DNA from: Prochloraceae cyanobacterium
GTDB taxonomy: Bacteria; Cyanobacteriota; Cyanobacteriia; Cyanobacteriales; JASJDA01
Direction of reading: 5' to 3'
Length of the DNA stretch: 64,000 nt
Assembly: GCA_030065755.1 (NCBI GenBank)
Contig: JASJDA010000003.1
Coordinates: 1 to 64,000, forward strand
Shown: in pieces, positions 42,363 through 51,978 of the stretch
How positions within the stretch are numbered: the stretch's first letter is position 1
Layout of the letters: each line of letters begins with the position of its first letter
Made by a program: the position numbers and the translations under genes
The notes under the pieces: model-generated
What the model was told of the DNA's origin: nothing
Database searches by the model: none
What the model saw: the letters and a program-made list of their open reading frames with translations, nothing else

Positions 42363-42487
42363 CAAGATGCGATCGAGTGTAATTTAAGTTTATAGTTTTA
42401 TAATTCAATTTATGGATCGAGCGATAAAAATAGAACAAGAAATTAAAGAATTTCGATTATGAATTTATTTCGTATCTGTTATTTTAC

Positions 42488-42590
42488 ATCCTATTCTCAA
42501 AAGTAACTGGAAAAATAAGAAATACTTTTTATTAATAAAAAAAGCTCAAATCCCTCTGTTCCCTATTCCCTGTTCCCTGTTCCCTTTCTG
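42488..42590 (-). repeat. MITE fragment, right-end part, inverted
   Basis: On the minus strand this reads heptamers, then GAGGGATTTGAGCTTTTTTT, ATTAATAAAAAGTATTTCTT and AGTTACTTTTGAGAATAGG, nearly the same as the right two thirds of the element at 3650-3790. Its left terminus is missing. Confidence 0.75.
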
Positions 42591-42635
42591 AAAAACCACT
42601 TTTAACTCACTTTACTCAGACTATATGTTTTAGTT

Positions 42636-45428
42636 CTATTGTTTCTTCTGTGTTTGTTGATTCAATTGTTTTAATATGTTTTCTAGTTGGAGCTGATATT
42701 GACCGTAGCTGACCCAGTCTCCTCTACGCAGCGCCTCAATTCCTTTTTGGTAGGTCAAGAGCGCTTCTTTGCCGAGCCGGAGTACTTCAGACGGTACGGC
42801 TGTGTCTCCTAGCTGTACTTCAGGCATTTGCTGTTGTTGGCTGCCAAAAATGGCCGCAATAGCCTCATCGAGAGATTTTTCCATCACTATCTGATTCTGA
42901 TAAGCGACGATAACTCGTTTCAACTCAGGCAACTCGCTTTGTTCGGCTCGCAGGTAAACTGGCTCGACATAGAGCAAAGAATTGAGTATGGGAATCACTA
43001 ACAAATCGCCGCGAATCACCCTAGAACCTTGCTGACTCCACAAAGTCAACTGTTGGGAAATTTTGGGATTTTGATCGATGCGAGCTTCAATTTGCCTCGG
43101 ACCATAAACTAATTCTTGTTTGGGAAACTGGTAGAGCAGCAACTTACCATAATTCTCACCATCCGATCGCGCCGTCATCCAGGCGATCGTGTTGTCTTTA
43201 TTAGCGGGAGTGAAGGGCAAAATCAGCAGAAATTCTGCTGTTTTTTCTCGCGGCAAGCGCATAATCGCATAGTAGGGCTGCATCAGTTGGGAGTTCCCTT
43301 CATAAATCTGTTTGGGGAAGCGCCACAAGTCCTCTCGATTGTAAAATACTTCGGGATTGCTCATGTGGTAAGTTAGATACATTTGACCCTGGATTTTAAA
43401 TAAATCGCGAGGGTAGCGAAAATGAACTTTCACTGCCGTGGGAATTGACTGGCTCGATTCAAATAGGTTCGGGAAGATTTTGCGATAAGTAGCTAGAACA
43501 GGATCCTTTTCGTCAACGACAAAAAACTTCATGCTGCCGTCATAGGCATCCAGCACAACTTTAACCGAGTTGCGAATGTAGTTAACTCCACCCTCGATAA
43601 TTTGCTGAGCATTTGACTCTCGTAAAATAGATTGAGCATCATTAGTGCGCCCAACTGGCTCGGAATAGGGATAGCGATCGCTCACCGTATAAGCATCAAT
43701 CAACCACTGCAGTCGCCCGTCAATCAGAGCCACATAAGGATCGTTGTCAAATCGTAGAAACGGCGCTACTTTTTGCACTCTTTCTTCAATCTGCCGGTAA
43801 TAATGGATGCGGGACTGGTTAGTAAAGTAGTTGGAAATTAAAATCTTGATACTGCCAAAATCGAGAGCATAAGCCAGGCGATGCCACACAGAGGACAGGG
43901 GAACTCCACCAGTACCGTCGTATTGGGTGAATACGTTTTCACTTCCTTGAGGATAGTCGAATTCGTCAGTTGTAGTGCCAGTAAAGATATAGGATTTTGT
44001 TTTTTCCCCGTAGTAAATTGCTGATGACTTAATTGTCAGGTTGACATTGGATACGGGCGGTATATCTTTAATATAGAGTTTGGGTAAACCATCAGGAGTG
44101 ACTGTGTTGACAGGACTCATGACTAATCCATAGCCGTGAGTATACTTAAGTCGCTGATTGACCCACGTTCGCGCCTTTTGTGGTAATTGTTCGTAGTCCA
44201 GTTCCCGCGCCGCCAGCATCACTTGTCGGTAATTATCGCCGTTTAAGTTGTAGCGATCTACATCTACGTCTTTAAATCGGTAGTAGAGACGAATTTCCTG
44301 AAGCTGGCGATAGGTATTCAGTAAAGGTCTGTAGTCCCACAACCGAATATTATCAATTGTTGGCTGGTTTTCTAATAATACCTGGCGATTTAATTGGTCT
44401 TTAACCTGATAGTTAAACTGTGCTACCTCAGAGAGCCCGTAGGCTTTCTGGGTCAATTCAATATTATGAGCTATGTATGGCAATTCTTTTTCTAATTGGT
44501 TGGGAGCAACGATAAATTGTTCGACAAACCAGGGGTAAATGCCCCAAAGCAGCACCCACGCACAAGCGCTCAAACCAATTCCGATTGCTGGGGTGGTTAA
44601 ATTGCCGCCAAGGGCCGAGAAGACAAATAGCGCTGCTACTACTAGGGCTGCTATGCTCAAAACGTAATAAGCTAAAATCCTAGCTTTAACGTCAGTGTAG
44701 CCTGCTCCGAAAACGACTCCTTGAGGAGAATAAAGTAACTGGTAGCGTTGTAACCAGAAGCCACAGGCGGCTAAGAAAGCGATCGCTGAGCTAAGCCAGT
44801 TCAGATGAGCCCTCGCTTTCTGACCGTAGATAATCCTACTCCAGCCATTGACAAAAGAAATTTTTCCTTTCAATCCGTAAACCGATACCGACAGCAGCAA
44901 TCCCCAAACCACCAACACTAAGAGCCAATTGAGAATTCCTTCGTAAAAGGGTAATTGAAAAAGGTAAAAGCCAATATCGCGAGCGTAGATGGGATCGCGA
45001 TCGTTAAAATAACTGGAATTGAGATACTTTAAGACTATTTCCCAGGCTGAGCTGCTCACTGTTGCTGTGCTGCTAGCGATCAGAAAAATCAGACCCAAAG
45101 CGATATAGTTAATGGTTTTTTTGACTACATTTTCTAAACCGTTCTCGGAGAGAAACTTCAGGGTGCGATTTGGTTTGAGTAAACGCACTGGCTCACTCGA
45201 GCTTATTATCAGAGCCAGTTGATAGTTTCCCCAAAGAAAAAGAAAGTAGAAAATGAAGCTAACCAGCCAAAGTCCAATTTGCCAGCCCACTCTGAGCCAG
45301 AAAACTTCAGAAAAACCGACTCCTTCAAACCACCAGGCTTCGGTAAGCAGGTGTATGAGAGTTTTAGATATAAAGATACCTACAAATAGGAGGAGAACGA
45401 TCGGAATGCTCGCGGTGCGCCAGTTCAT
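42636..45428 (-). CDS. UPF0182 family membrane protein
   Basis: The 930-residue protein has about seven hydrophobic helices in its first 300 residues (IPIVLLLFVGIFISKTLI and more) and then a large soluble part with WDYRPLLNTYRQLQEIR, THGYGLVMSPVNTV and AYDGSMKFFVVDEKDPV, which are UPF0182 landmarks. A Gln/Leu-rich C-terminal coiled segment follows. The family is found in actinobacteria and cyanobacteria; function is unknown. Length is normal for the family. Confidence 0.92.
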   Translation of the reverse strand: MNWRTASIPIVLLLFVGIFISKTLIHLLTEAWWFEGVGFSEVFWLRVGWQIGLWLVSFIFYFLFLWGNYQLALIISSSEPVRLLKPNRTLKFLSENGLENVVKKTINYIALGLIFLIASSTATVSSSAWEIVLKYLNSSYFNDRDPIYARDIGFYLFQLPFYEGILNWLLVLVVWGLLLSVSVYGLKGKISFVNGWSRIIYGQKARAHLNWLSSAIAFLAACGFWLQRYQLLYSPQGVVFGAGYTDVKARILAYYVLSIAALVVAALFVFSALGGNLTTPAIGIGLSACAWVLLWGIYPWFVEQFIVAPNQLEKELPYIAHNIELTQKAYGLSEVAQFNYQVKDQLNRQVLLENQPTIDNIRLWDYRPLLNTYRQLQEIRLYYRFKDVDVDRYNLNGDNYRQVMLAARELDYEQLPQKARTWVNQRLKYTHGYGLVMSPVNTVTPDGLPKLYIKDIPPVSNVNLTIKSSAIYYGEKTKSYIFTGTTTDEFDYPQGSENVFTQYDGTGGVPLSSVWHRLAYALDFGSIKILISNYFTNQSRIHYYRQIEERVQKVAPFLRFDNDPYVALIDGRLQWLIDAYTVSDRYPYSEPVGRTNDAQSILRESNAQQIIEGGVNYIRNSVKVVLDAYDGSMKFFVVDEKDPVLATYRKIFPNLFESSQSIPTAVKVHFRYPRDLFKIQGQMYLTYHMSNPEVFYNREDLWRFPKQIYEGNSQLMQPYYAIMRLPREKTAEFLLILPFTPANKDNTIAWMTARSDGENYGKLLLYQFPKQELVYGPRQIEARIDQNPKISQQLTLWSQQGSRVIRGDLLVIPILNSLLYVEPVYLRAEQSELPELKRVIVAYQNQIVMEKSLDEAIAAIFGSQQQQMPEVQLGDTAVPSEVLRLGKEALLTYQKGIEALRRGDWVSYGQYQLQLENILKQLNQQTQKKQ

Positions 45429-45492
45429 GTTTAGGGATCGATAGCTGTCATTCTTTTAATTTACTAGTAAATTCGATCTCATTAACATCAAG

Positions 45493-45855
45493 TTATTTTT
45501 CTTGTAAAAGGGCTTGACAATAACCGATAAGTTTCTGCGTGCGATCGCTCACTGTTTTCAATCTGGCTTCGGTAGTTGCAGCTTGACGGGAGGAGCGCAA
45601 AAACAAAATATCAGTACCCAGAAGCCTTATAGCTCGGTAAATCTCGGTTTGAATAGATTGCCATCGAGATGCGATCGCGGGATCTACCTCATCACTCGTC
45701 AAAATTGCAACTTGCTTTTGGAAAATTTGCTGTACATTTTGAAAATTTTGTTGTAACGAAGCTGCATCGGTGTTGGAAGCAGTAGAAAGATTTTGTAAAT
45801 CTAGGAGCGTTCTTAAAAATTCCTGATAAGCTTGACGGTGTGATTTAGGTAACAT
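45493..45855 (-). CDS. PatD-like small protein
   Basis: The 120-residue all-helical protein begins MLPKSHRQAYQEFLRTL and ends with RTQKLIGYCQALLQE. Size and start resemble the cyanobacterial PatD family, named for control of heterocyst frequency in Anabaena, where it interacts with FtsZ. Members also occur in species without heterocysts. I recognise it only from its general look, so the name is tentative. It lies between the UPF0182 gene and relA. Confidence 0.6.
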   Translation of the reverse strand: MLPKSHRQAYQEFLRTLLDLQNLSTASNTDAASLQQNFQNVQQIFQKQVAILTSDEVDPAIASRWQSIQTEIYRAIRLLGTDILFLRSSRQAATTEARLKTVSDRTQKLIGYCQALLQEK

Positions 45856-46136
45856 CTATAACCAGAATAAGTTAGAATTTTGGTAAATAATACTATCTTT
45901 AATGCACAAATTGAGCTAGGGAAGATCCTCTCCCAAGTCTAGACGTTTAAAAATAATTATCTTAAAACAAATAATAAGACCCTGCCCTAGTACTTAACTC
46001 TGCTGGTAGAGAACGACATAGATCCCGAAACACCAGAGTAAGTTACTACTTTCAGTATTATCCAAGCAATTTTTAAAAACCCAGATTTACAAGCTATTTT
46101 CCTCACTCCTACTTCTATTTCCTCAAACATCTTAGT

Positions 46137-48383
46137 ATGAACTCAACCACATTGACCGCTCCTGAGCAATTTCAATTTCAGGTTCCCCACTGGCTTCAAG
46201 AATGCTTGCTAGCTGAGGAAAAAGGCAATAATGAAGACAATCATCTAGTTTGTAGTGCTTTTCAATTTGCCTATCAATTGCACGAAGGACAGTATCGTAA
46301 ATCTGGGGAACCCTATATAGGTCACCCAGTGGCTGTTGCTGGTTTACTTCGGGATCTCGGCGGTGACAGTGCTATGATAGCTGCTGGTTTCCTACACGAC
46401 GTAGTCGAAGATACCGAAACGACGATCGAAGAAATTGAAGAACGCTTTGGTGCTGAGGTAAGACAGTTAGTAGAGGGTGTCACTAAACTATCTAAATTTA
46501 ACTTCTCCAGTAAAACCGAACGTCAAGCAGAGAACTTTCGCCGCATGTTCCTGGCGATGGCGAAAGACATTAGAGTGATTGTAGTTAAATTAGCCGATCG
46601 CCTCCATAATATGCGCACGCTCCAACCTCTGAGACCGGAGAAACAGAAGCGCATTGCACTAGAAACGCGAGAAATCTTTGCTCCTTTAGCTAATCGCTTG
46701 GGGATTGGATGTTTTAAGTGGGAATTAGAAGATTTATCTTTTAAATACTTAGAACCAGAAGCTTATCGGAAAATACAAGGATTGGTAGCCGAAAAGCGGG
46801 TCGATCGCGAAGCCAGACTGGAAAAAGTTATTGAACTTCTACGGGAACGTTTGAGGAAAATCGGCATCAATGTCTTTGAAGTCAAAGGTCGTCCCAAGCA
46901 CCTTTACGGCATTTACCATAAAATGTATAGGCTGCAAAAAGAATTTACGGAAATTTACGATCTCGCTGGGGTGCGTATCATCGTCAATACAAATGAAGAA
47001 TGTTATCGTACCTTAGCGGTGGCTCACGACGCTTTTAAACCAATTCCAGGTCGTTTTAAAGATTATATCGGCTTGCCTAAACCTAACCGCTACCAATCCC
47101 TTCACACTACAGTAGTGGGTTTACACGGTCGTCCTTTGGAAATACAGATCCGCACCCTGGAAATGCATCAAGTTGCTGAATACGGGATCGCTGCTCACTG
47201 GAAATATAAAGAAACTGGCGGATCTAACTTCACCAAGTCAACCTCAGAAGACGAAAAATTTACTTGGTTGCGACAACTGCTAGAGTGGCAAAAGGAATTA
47301 AAAGACTCTCAGGAGTATATAGATAGTCTCAAAGATAATTTATTTGAGGACGACGTATACGTATTTACTCCTAAGGGGGACGTAATCGCGCTGGCTCAAG
47401 GAGCCACAGCAGTAGATTTTGCCTATCGAATTCACACAGAAGTAGGCAATCACATGAAAGGAGCTAGAATTAACGGACGGTGGTCGGTTTTGGATACTCC
47501 ACTGAAAAATGGGGATATTGTGGAAATTGTTACCAGTAAAAACAGCCATCCCAGTTTAGATTGGCTTAACTTTGCTGTTACACCCAGTGCGAGGAATCGC
47601 ATCAGACAGTGGTATAAGCGATCGCACCGAGACGAAAATGTGGCTCGCGCTCAAAAATTGCTAGAAAAAGAATTGGGTAAAAGTAGTTTAGAAGCACTGC
47701 TCAAATCCGATCCCATGCAAACTGTAGCTGGTAGGTGCAATTATCAAAATGTTGAAGACTTACTAGCTGCTCTCGGTTACGGAGAAATAACTTTAAACCA
47801 AGTAGTTAACAAACTGCGAGAAGAGATTAAAGCGCAACAACCCCCAGAAGAAGAAACAGAATTTCAACCAGAATTACCTCCTCAAACCCAAGCAAAGGAT
47901 ATCAAAAGCGATCGAGGAGATCGATCTCCTATTATTGGTATAGAAGGAATGGTCTATTATGTTGCTGGCTGTTGCAACCCCGTTCCTGGGGAACCGATTA
48001 TCGGTATTGTTACTCGCTCTGCTAAAGGAATTTCCATTCATCGCCAAGGATGTCCTAATGTAGAAGGGGTCCCAGGGGAGCGCCTAATTCCAGTGAGTTG
48101 GAACCGAAGCAATGCTAACGGAAGACCTCAGACTTATCCAGTTGACATTCAAATTGAAGCGATCGATCGCGTTGGGGTACTCAGGGATATTTTGGCGCGC
48201 TTGAGTGATGAAAATATTAACGTGCGTAATGCTGGTGTGAAAACTAGTTTTGGCAAACCTGCTTTGATTTTCTTGAGCGTTGACGTGACCGATCGTCAAC
48301 AATTAGAGTGCAGCATCAAAAAAATCAGAAATATGTGCGATATCCTCAATATTCGTCGGATAACTGAGGCTGATAACCTGTAG
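46137..48383 (+). CDS. relA: Bifunctional (p)ppGpp synthetase/hydrolase
   Basis: The 748-residue RelA/SpoT protein makes and degrades the alarmone (p)ppGpp. Domains in order: an HD hydrolase at about 40-190 (GHPVAVAGLLRDLG, GFLHDVVEDT, both intact), a synthetase at about 240-350 (GRFKDYIGLPKPNRYQSLHT), TGS at about 405-465 (VYVFTPKGDVIALAQGATAVDFAYRIH), a helical and zinc-finger region (VAGCCNPVPG), and ACT at about 670-745 (EAIDRVGVLRDILARLSDENINV). Both hydrolase and synthetase motifs are present, so it is a Rel-type bifunctional enzyme, the single long form usual in cyanobacteria. A palindrome overlaps the stop. Confidence 0.96.
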   Translation: MNSTTLTAPEQFQFQVPHWLQECLLAEEKGNNEDNHLVCSAFQFAYQLHEGQYRKSGEPYIGHPVAVAGLLRDLGGDSAMIAAGFLHDVVEDTETTIEEIEERFGAEVRQLVEGVTKLSKFNFSSKTERQAENFRRMFLAMAKDIRVIVVKLADRLHNMRTLQPLRPEKQKRIALETREIFAPLANRLGIGCFKWELEDLSFKYLEPEAYRKIQGLVAEKRVDREARLEKVIELLRERLRKIGINVFEVKGRPKHLYGIYHKMYRLQKEFTEIYDLAGVRIIVNTNEECYRTLAVAHDAFKPIPGRFKDYIGLPKPNRYQSLHTTVVGLHGRPLEIQIRTLEMHQVAEYGIAAHWKYKETGGSNFTKSTSEDEKFTWLRQLLEWQKELKDSQEYIDSLKDNLFEDDVYVFTPKGDVIALAQGATAVDFAYRIHTEVGNHMKGARINGRWSVLDTPLKNGDIVEIVTSKNSHPSLDWLNFAVTPSARNRIRQWYKRSHRDENVARAQKLLEKELGKSSLEALLKSDPMQTVAGRCNYQNVEDLLAALGYGEITLNQVVNKLREEIKAQQPPEEETEFQPELPPQTQAKDIKSDRGDRSPIIGIEGMVYYVAGCCNPVPGEPIIGIVTRSAKGISIHRQGCPNVEGVPGERLIPVSWNRSNANGRPQTYPVDIQIEAIDRVGVLRDILARLSDENINVRNAGVKTSFGKPALIFLSVDVTDRQQLECSIKKIRNMCDILNIRRITEADNL

Positions 48384-48407
48384 AGACGTTTCATGAAACG
48401 TCTCTAC
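48380..48407. terminator. Palindrome between relA and rpmA, likely two-way terminator
   Basis: A perfect 28-bp palindrome (GTAGAGACGT, then TTCATGAA, then the inverse) spans the relA stop codon. The genes converge here, so it may end both transcripts, though T tracts are short. This kind of palindrome is dispersed in cyanobacterial genomes, so it can also be called a REP-like repeat. Confidence 0.65.
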
Positions 48408-48425
48408 TACAGAATGGCGATCGCT

Positions 48426-48698
48426 CTAAACCGCTGTTTCTACTGGTACGGGATAAACGCTTACTTTCTTGCGTTTTCTATCTCTATGTTCGAAGGTAAC
48501 AACTCCATCAATTAGAGCAAACAAAGTATCGTCATTTCCACGACCTACGTTATTTCCAGGATAGACTTTAGTGCCGCGCTGACGAACTAAAATATTCCCA
48601 GCTCTAACTACTTGACCTCCATAGCGCTTAACTCCTAAGCGCTTGGAATTAGAGTCACGACCGTTACGAGTACTACCAGTTCCTTTCTTATGTGCCAT
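48426..48698 (-). CDS. rpmA: 50S ribosomal protein L27
   Basis: The 90-residue protein begins [22 protein letters not shown], with [19 protein letters not shown] and [18 protein letters not shown] after it (landmarks), the unmistakable bacterial L27. L27 lies at the peptidyl-transferase centre. It is encoded 27 bp after rplU, the conserved L21-L27 order. Confidence 0.98.
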   Translation of the reverse strand: MAHKKGTGSTRNGRDSNSKRLGVKRYGGQVVRAGNILVRQRGTKVYPGNNVGRGNDDTLFALIDGVVTFEHRDRKRKKVSVYPVPVETAV

Positions 48699-48725
48699 AA
48701 TTTTCTCCTATATCGCTCTTTTATT

Positions 48726-49133
48726 CTATTCTGAAGCAGTTTCAGCAGGTGTTTCAGTTTCAGCAGGTGCTTCAGTAGTTTTTTCCATCTCTACGGTTGC
48801 AGAAGCTAGTACCGAACCATTCATACTGATAGAATTAATCATCAGTCGGGTTATCTCTTGACGGTGACCCCGTTTTTTACGGGTTTTCTTTTTCGGTTGC
48901 ATCTTGTAGACGATTATTTTACGTCCCCGTCGATGTTCCATTACCGTCCCTTCTACGGTCGCACCTTCTACGTAAGGTTGACCGACACTGATTTCGTTTT
49001 CTTGACGTACCAACAAGACTTTATCAATGGTGTAGTTCTCGTTTGCTTCTACGTGAAGTAATTCTATATCGTAAAATCTACCAGGTTCGACGCGCAGTTG
49101 TTTGCCGCCAGTTTCAATTATTGCGTAAGTCAC
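48726..49133 (-). CDS. rplU: 50S ribosomal protein L21
   Basis: The 135-residue protein begins [18 protein letters not shown] and has [21 protein letters not shown] near 75-95, the rRNA-binding L21 signature. A C-terminal tail of about 35 residues ([16 protein letters not shown], acidic and repetitive) extends beyond the usual 103-residue core, as in other cyanobacteria. It leads rpmA. Confidence 0.97.
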   Translation of the reverse strand: MTYAIIETGGKQLRVEPGRFYDIELLHVEANENYTIDKVLLVRQENEISVGQPYVEGATVEGTVMEHRRGRKIIVYKMQPKKKTRKKRGHRQEITRLMINSISMNGSVLASATVEMEKTTEAPAETETPAETASE

Positions 49134-49176
49134 GATCGACTCTCCTTAAATTGCCGTACAGGTAGCCGTGAATTAA

Positions 49177-49302
49177 TAAGGATGAATTATGAAGGATGAA
49201 TTATGAATTGTTGGATTTAAGTCCCCTACTAAAAATTTAGTAGTCTTCATATAGGTTAGGGTAAGAAGCCTTATCCTTTATCTTTCATCCTTTATCCTTT
49301 CC
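49177..49302. repeat. MITE-like palindromic element, family 2, copy B
   Basis: It begins AATAAGGATGAATTATGAAG and ends with CTTTATCTTTCATCC and a second ATCCTTT unit. The middle has ATTTAAGTCCCCTACTAA. It resembles copy A at 32287-32404. Most of the 327-bp gap between rplU and the LOG-family gene (49134-49460) is this element; the rest shows nothing besides presumed promoters. Confidence 0.6.
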
Positions 49303-49460
49303 TTAACTTCGGCTTTTGCTATGTCTCAACCCGATCCGAGCATTAATTAGACACACAATCTATAATTATACCTCGATTATTTAAAGTAAGGTTGACAGAT
49401 ATTTGTTTGGTGCTAAAAATCTATCGTCTATACTATTCAAGAGCAATATGCCAATAACCC

Positions 49461-50207
49461 ATGAGTGAAAATCAATCATTGAACTCAAACGATCGAGCCT
49501 TTGAAAAACTTAACAATGTTAGTGTTTCTGATGGGGAAGCAACTTTTAAAGTAATTGAAGAAGCAGTACTCAGACTTTGGGAAGTAGTCAACGGTTTAAC
49601 AACCATCAGACCGCCAAAACGAGAAAATTATCGCGTTACCATATTTGGTTCGGCAAGAATTGGTAAAGACACTCCCATTTATAACGACGTCAAACTGTTA
49701 GCGACCGAACTTACTGCGATGGGATGCGATATAGTTACTGGAGGCGGGCCAGGATTAATGGAAGCTGCAAATGAAGGTAGCGTCATAGCTGACCCTGAAG
49801 ATAAACTTAAATCCATTGGCATCCGCGTGGCCCTAGAATTTGAACAAAATCCCAATCCTTTCGTAGAGCAAATATATCAGCATCGAACATTCTTTTCTCG
49901 CTTACATCACTTCATTCTCGTCTCCGATGCCTTTGTCGTAGTACCAGGAGGAATTGGGACTACTTTAGAAGCATTAATGATTTGGCAATTGCTACAAGTT
50001 CGTCAACTCAATCATACACCTTTAATCATGTTGGGCGAGATGTGGTCCGATTTGCGGAATTGGGCTACTAAGTACATGGTTAATAGCGAACCGAAATTAG
50101 CCAAAGAAAATGACATGAATATTCCTCAATGCGTGGATACGGTTGAAGAAGCGATCGCAATTTTGCGTCAATCTCAGGGACAATGGAAGAGTAAAACTGA
50201 CGTATAA
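49461..50207 (+). CDS. LOG-family Rossmann-fold protein (lysine decarboxylase-like)
   Basis: The 248-residue protein has the LOG family motifs GGGPGLMEAANEGS near 93-106 and PGGIGTTLEAL near 156-166, with IRPPKRENYRVTIFGSAR before. LOG proteins cut cytokinin-type nucleotides or related nucleoside monophosphates to free base and ribose phosphate; the old label 'lysine decarboxylase' is misleading. Substrate is not set by sequence. Most cyanobacteria carry one such gene. Confidence 0.87.
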   Translation: MSENQSLNSNDRAFEKLNNVSVSDGEATFKVIEEAVLRLWEVVNGLTTIRPPKRENYRVTIFGSARIGKDTPIYNDVKLLATELTAMGCDIVTGGGPGLMEAANEGSVIADPEDKLKSIGIRVALEFEQNPNPFVEQIYQHRTFFSRLHHFILVSDAFVVVPGGIGTTLEALMIWQLLQVRQLNHTPLIMLGEMWSDLRNWATKYMVNSEPKLAKENDMNIPQCVDTVEEAIAILRQSQGQWKSKTDV

Positions 50208-50263
50208 TTTAGAGAGTTATACTACATATTTAAAACTCGACATAAATAAATTCCTATAAATTT

Positions 50264-50623
50264 ATGCCAAAGTTAGTCAGAAGCTTGCCATTTATTGCTC
50301 TAGGAAAAAATAAAATTCAAGGACTCATAAGGGTTGATGAATTAGATTTTATATTTGAGTTTGAGGTTGGTTTTTTCAAAAAAAAGGTAAAAGAAATTAG
50401 AGTTTTAATAGATGATATTGAGTGCGTAGAGTTTAAGAAAAATATCTTTAAAAAACTCTTAATTATTACAACTCATAGTTTAAAAATATTGAGAGATATT
50501 CCAGGTAATAATTGTGGAAAAATAGAAGTTTATATACTCAAAGAAAATGTCAAAATTGCTGAAGATTTAGTTAGATTTTGGCAATTAAAATCCTCAGAAA
50601 ATAGCCTAGACGAAATCCTATAA
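50264..50623 (+). CDS. Hypothetical protein, small, beta-rich
   Basis: The 119-residue protein is not recognised. It is rich in Lys, Phe and Ile and reads as alternating short strands (LDFIFEFEVGFFKKKVKEIRVLI in short) and one C-terminal helix, a bit like a PH-type fold. No signal peptide or helix-turn-helix is seen, and no Shine-Dalgarno is clear. It starts 56 bp after the LOG-family gene and may be co-transcribed. The long clean frame supports it as real. Confidence 0.55.
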   Translation: MPKLVRSLPFIALGKNKIQGLIRVDELDFIFEFEVGFFKKKVKEIRVLIDDIECVEFKKNIFKKLLIITTHSLKILRDIPGNNCGKIEVYILKENVKIAEDLVRFWQLKSSENSLDEIL

Positions 50624-50664
50624 TTTGATGTCTATAAGAAAGCTAGAAATAGATTGCGAGCGGG

Positions 50665-51858
50665 CTAAAAACTACTAATATTTCCTGCTTCCACAGAGAG
50701 AATTTGAGAATTTTGCAGCCATTGAGCGTCGAAAGAACCTATATGTGTAGTAGTAATTAAGGTCTGAAAGTGGTCTTGAATGGCATCGAGAAGCTGATTT
50801 TGACGATTGAGATCTAATTCGGCTAAAACATCGTCTAGAAGTAACAGTGGTGGTTCTCCTATAACTTCTTCAATTAGTTTTAACTCTGCTAATTTTAGTG
50901 CTAAAACAAGAGTGCGTTGCTGTCCTTGAGAACCATAAGACTTGGCCGGTGTATTGTTAATAGATAACTCTATTTCGTCTCGATGGGGGCCGACAACAGT
51001 AGTACCTAAATTTTTTTCGGCTATACGGCGCTGTTCTATTTTCTCTAAAAAGGCTTGCTGTACTTTTTCTGGCTCGTCTTCTAACCAATTTACATTGGGA
51101 GCATATTTTACTTCTAATACCTCAGTTTTACTGCTAATACTGGCGTGCCACGATCGAGCTATTGGTGCAAGTCTTTCTATGACTCTAGCTCTTCTGCGGG
51201 TTACTCTAGAACCTGTTTCGGCTAATTTTTCGTCCCAGAGTTTGAGTTGTAATATCTGAGGAGAAATTGTTTCTATCTTTGAGGAATAAGAATGTTCAGA
51301 AGTTAAATTATAATTGCGATTGCCCTCTGCACAGCGTTTTTCTAAACCGTCGCGCATTGTTTTTAACAAAGCATTACGCTGTCGCAAAACTTGGTAATAC
51401 TGATGCAAAATATGAGCATAAATCGGCTCTAACTGAACCAAAAGAGCATCTACCCAACTGCGACGACACTCAGGGGCACCTCTAACTAATTCTAAATCTA
51501 AGCTAGAAAATTGTACTGAATTGAGAATACCTAAAAAATCCAGATGACGGCGGAGATTTTCTTTATTGAGGCTGACAGTGCGTCTTCCTTGGCTGCGTAA
51601 AGTGACGGCTAATTCTGCTTCGCCATAAATACGTTTTATGTTAGCTTCTATTTGAGCCGCAGTTTGTCCTTCTTTAACCAAATCGCGATCGCGTCTGGCA
51701 CGGTGAGTTTTGAGTGTAGACAGCAATTCTACTGCTTCGAGTAGATTGGACTTACCTTGAGCGTTGTTTCCTACTAATATGGTCTTTTGAGCGTCAAACT
51801 CCACCTGCTGATTCATGTAGTTACGGAACGATCGCAGGTGAAGAGTTTTTAAGTACAT
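50665..51858 (-). CDS. recF: DNA replication/repair protein RecF
   Basis: The 397-residue SMC-like ATPase loads RecA at gaps. Marks: LHLRSFRNYMNQQVEFD at the start, Walker A VGNNAQGKSNLLEA near 30-43, the signature SYGSQGQQRTLVLALKLAE near 310, and Walker B LLLLDDVLAELD near 342. It is slightly long, with an insert near 175-200. It is followed on the left by a small unknown gene on the other strand. Confidence 0.95.
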   Translation of the reverse strand: MYLKTLHLRSFRNYMNQQVEFDAQKTILVGNNAQGKSNLLEAVELLSTLKTHRARRDRDLVKEGQTAAQIEANIKRIYGEAELAVTLRSQGRRTVSLNKENLRRHLDFLGILNSVQFSSLDLELVRGAPECRRSWVDALLVQLEPIYAHILHQYYQVLRQRNALLKTMRDGLEKRCAEGNRNYNLTSEHSYSSKIETISPQILQLKLWDEKLAETGSRVTRRRARVIERLAPIARSWHASISSKTEVLEVKYAPNVNWLEDEPEKVQQAFLEKIEQRRIAEKNLGTTVVGPHRDEIELSINNTPAKSYGSQGQQRTLVLALKLAELKLIEEVIGEPPLLLLDDVLAELDLNRQNQLLDAIQDHFQTLITTTHIGSFDAQWLQNSQILSVEAGNISSF

Positions 51859-51897
51859 ATATTATCCGGTTTCTATTCCATTGGTAATTTTATCTCT

Positions 51898-51945
51898 CGC
51901 AGAGGGGGAGAGGGGGAGAGGGGGGAGAGGGGGAAGCAAGGGGAG
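51898..51945. repeat. GGGGGAGA tandem run upstream of recF
   Basis: Purine-rich AGGGGGAG units repeat about six times in the 120-bp gap between the AAA ATPase and recF, like the run behind hisD. Confidence 0.8.
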
Positions 51946-51978
51946 AAATTAATAACTAACAGCCAACAGCTAACAGCT

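Larger units (their letters stand above)
42017..42635. other. Region upstream of grrP with two MITE fragments
   Basis: This gap of about 600 bp holds the likely grrP promoter, an open but probably untranslated stretch to 42172, and two partial MITE copies (42286-42362 and 42488-42590). Nothing else is supportable. Confidence 0.5.
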
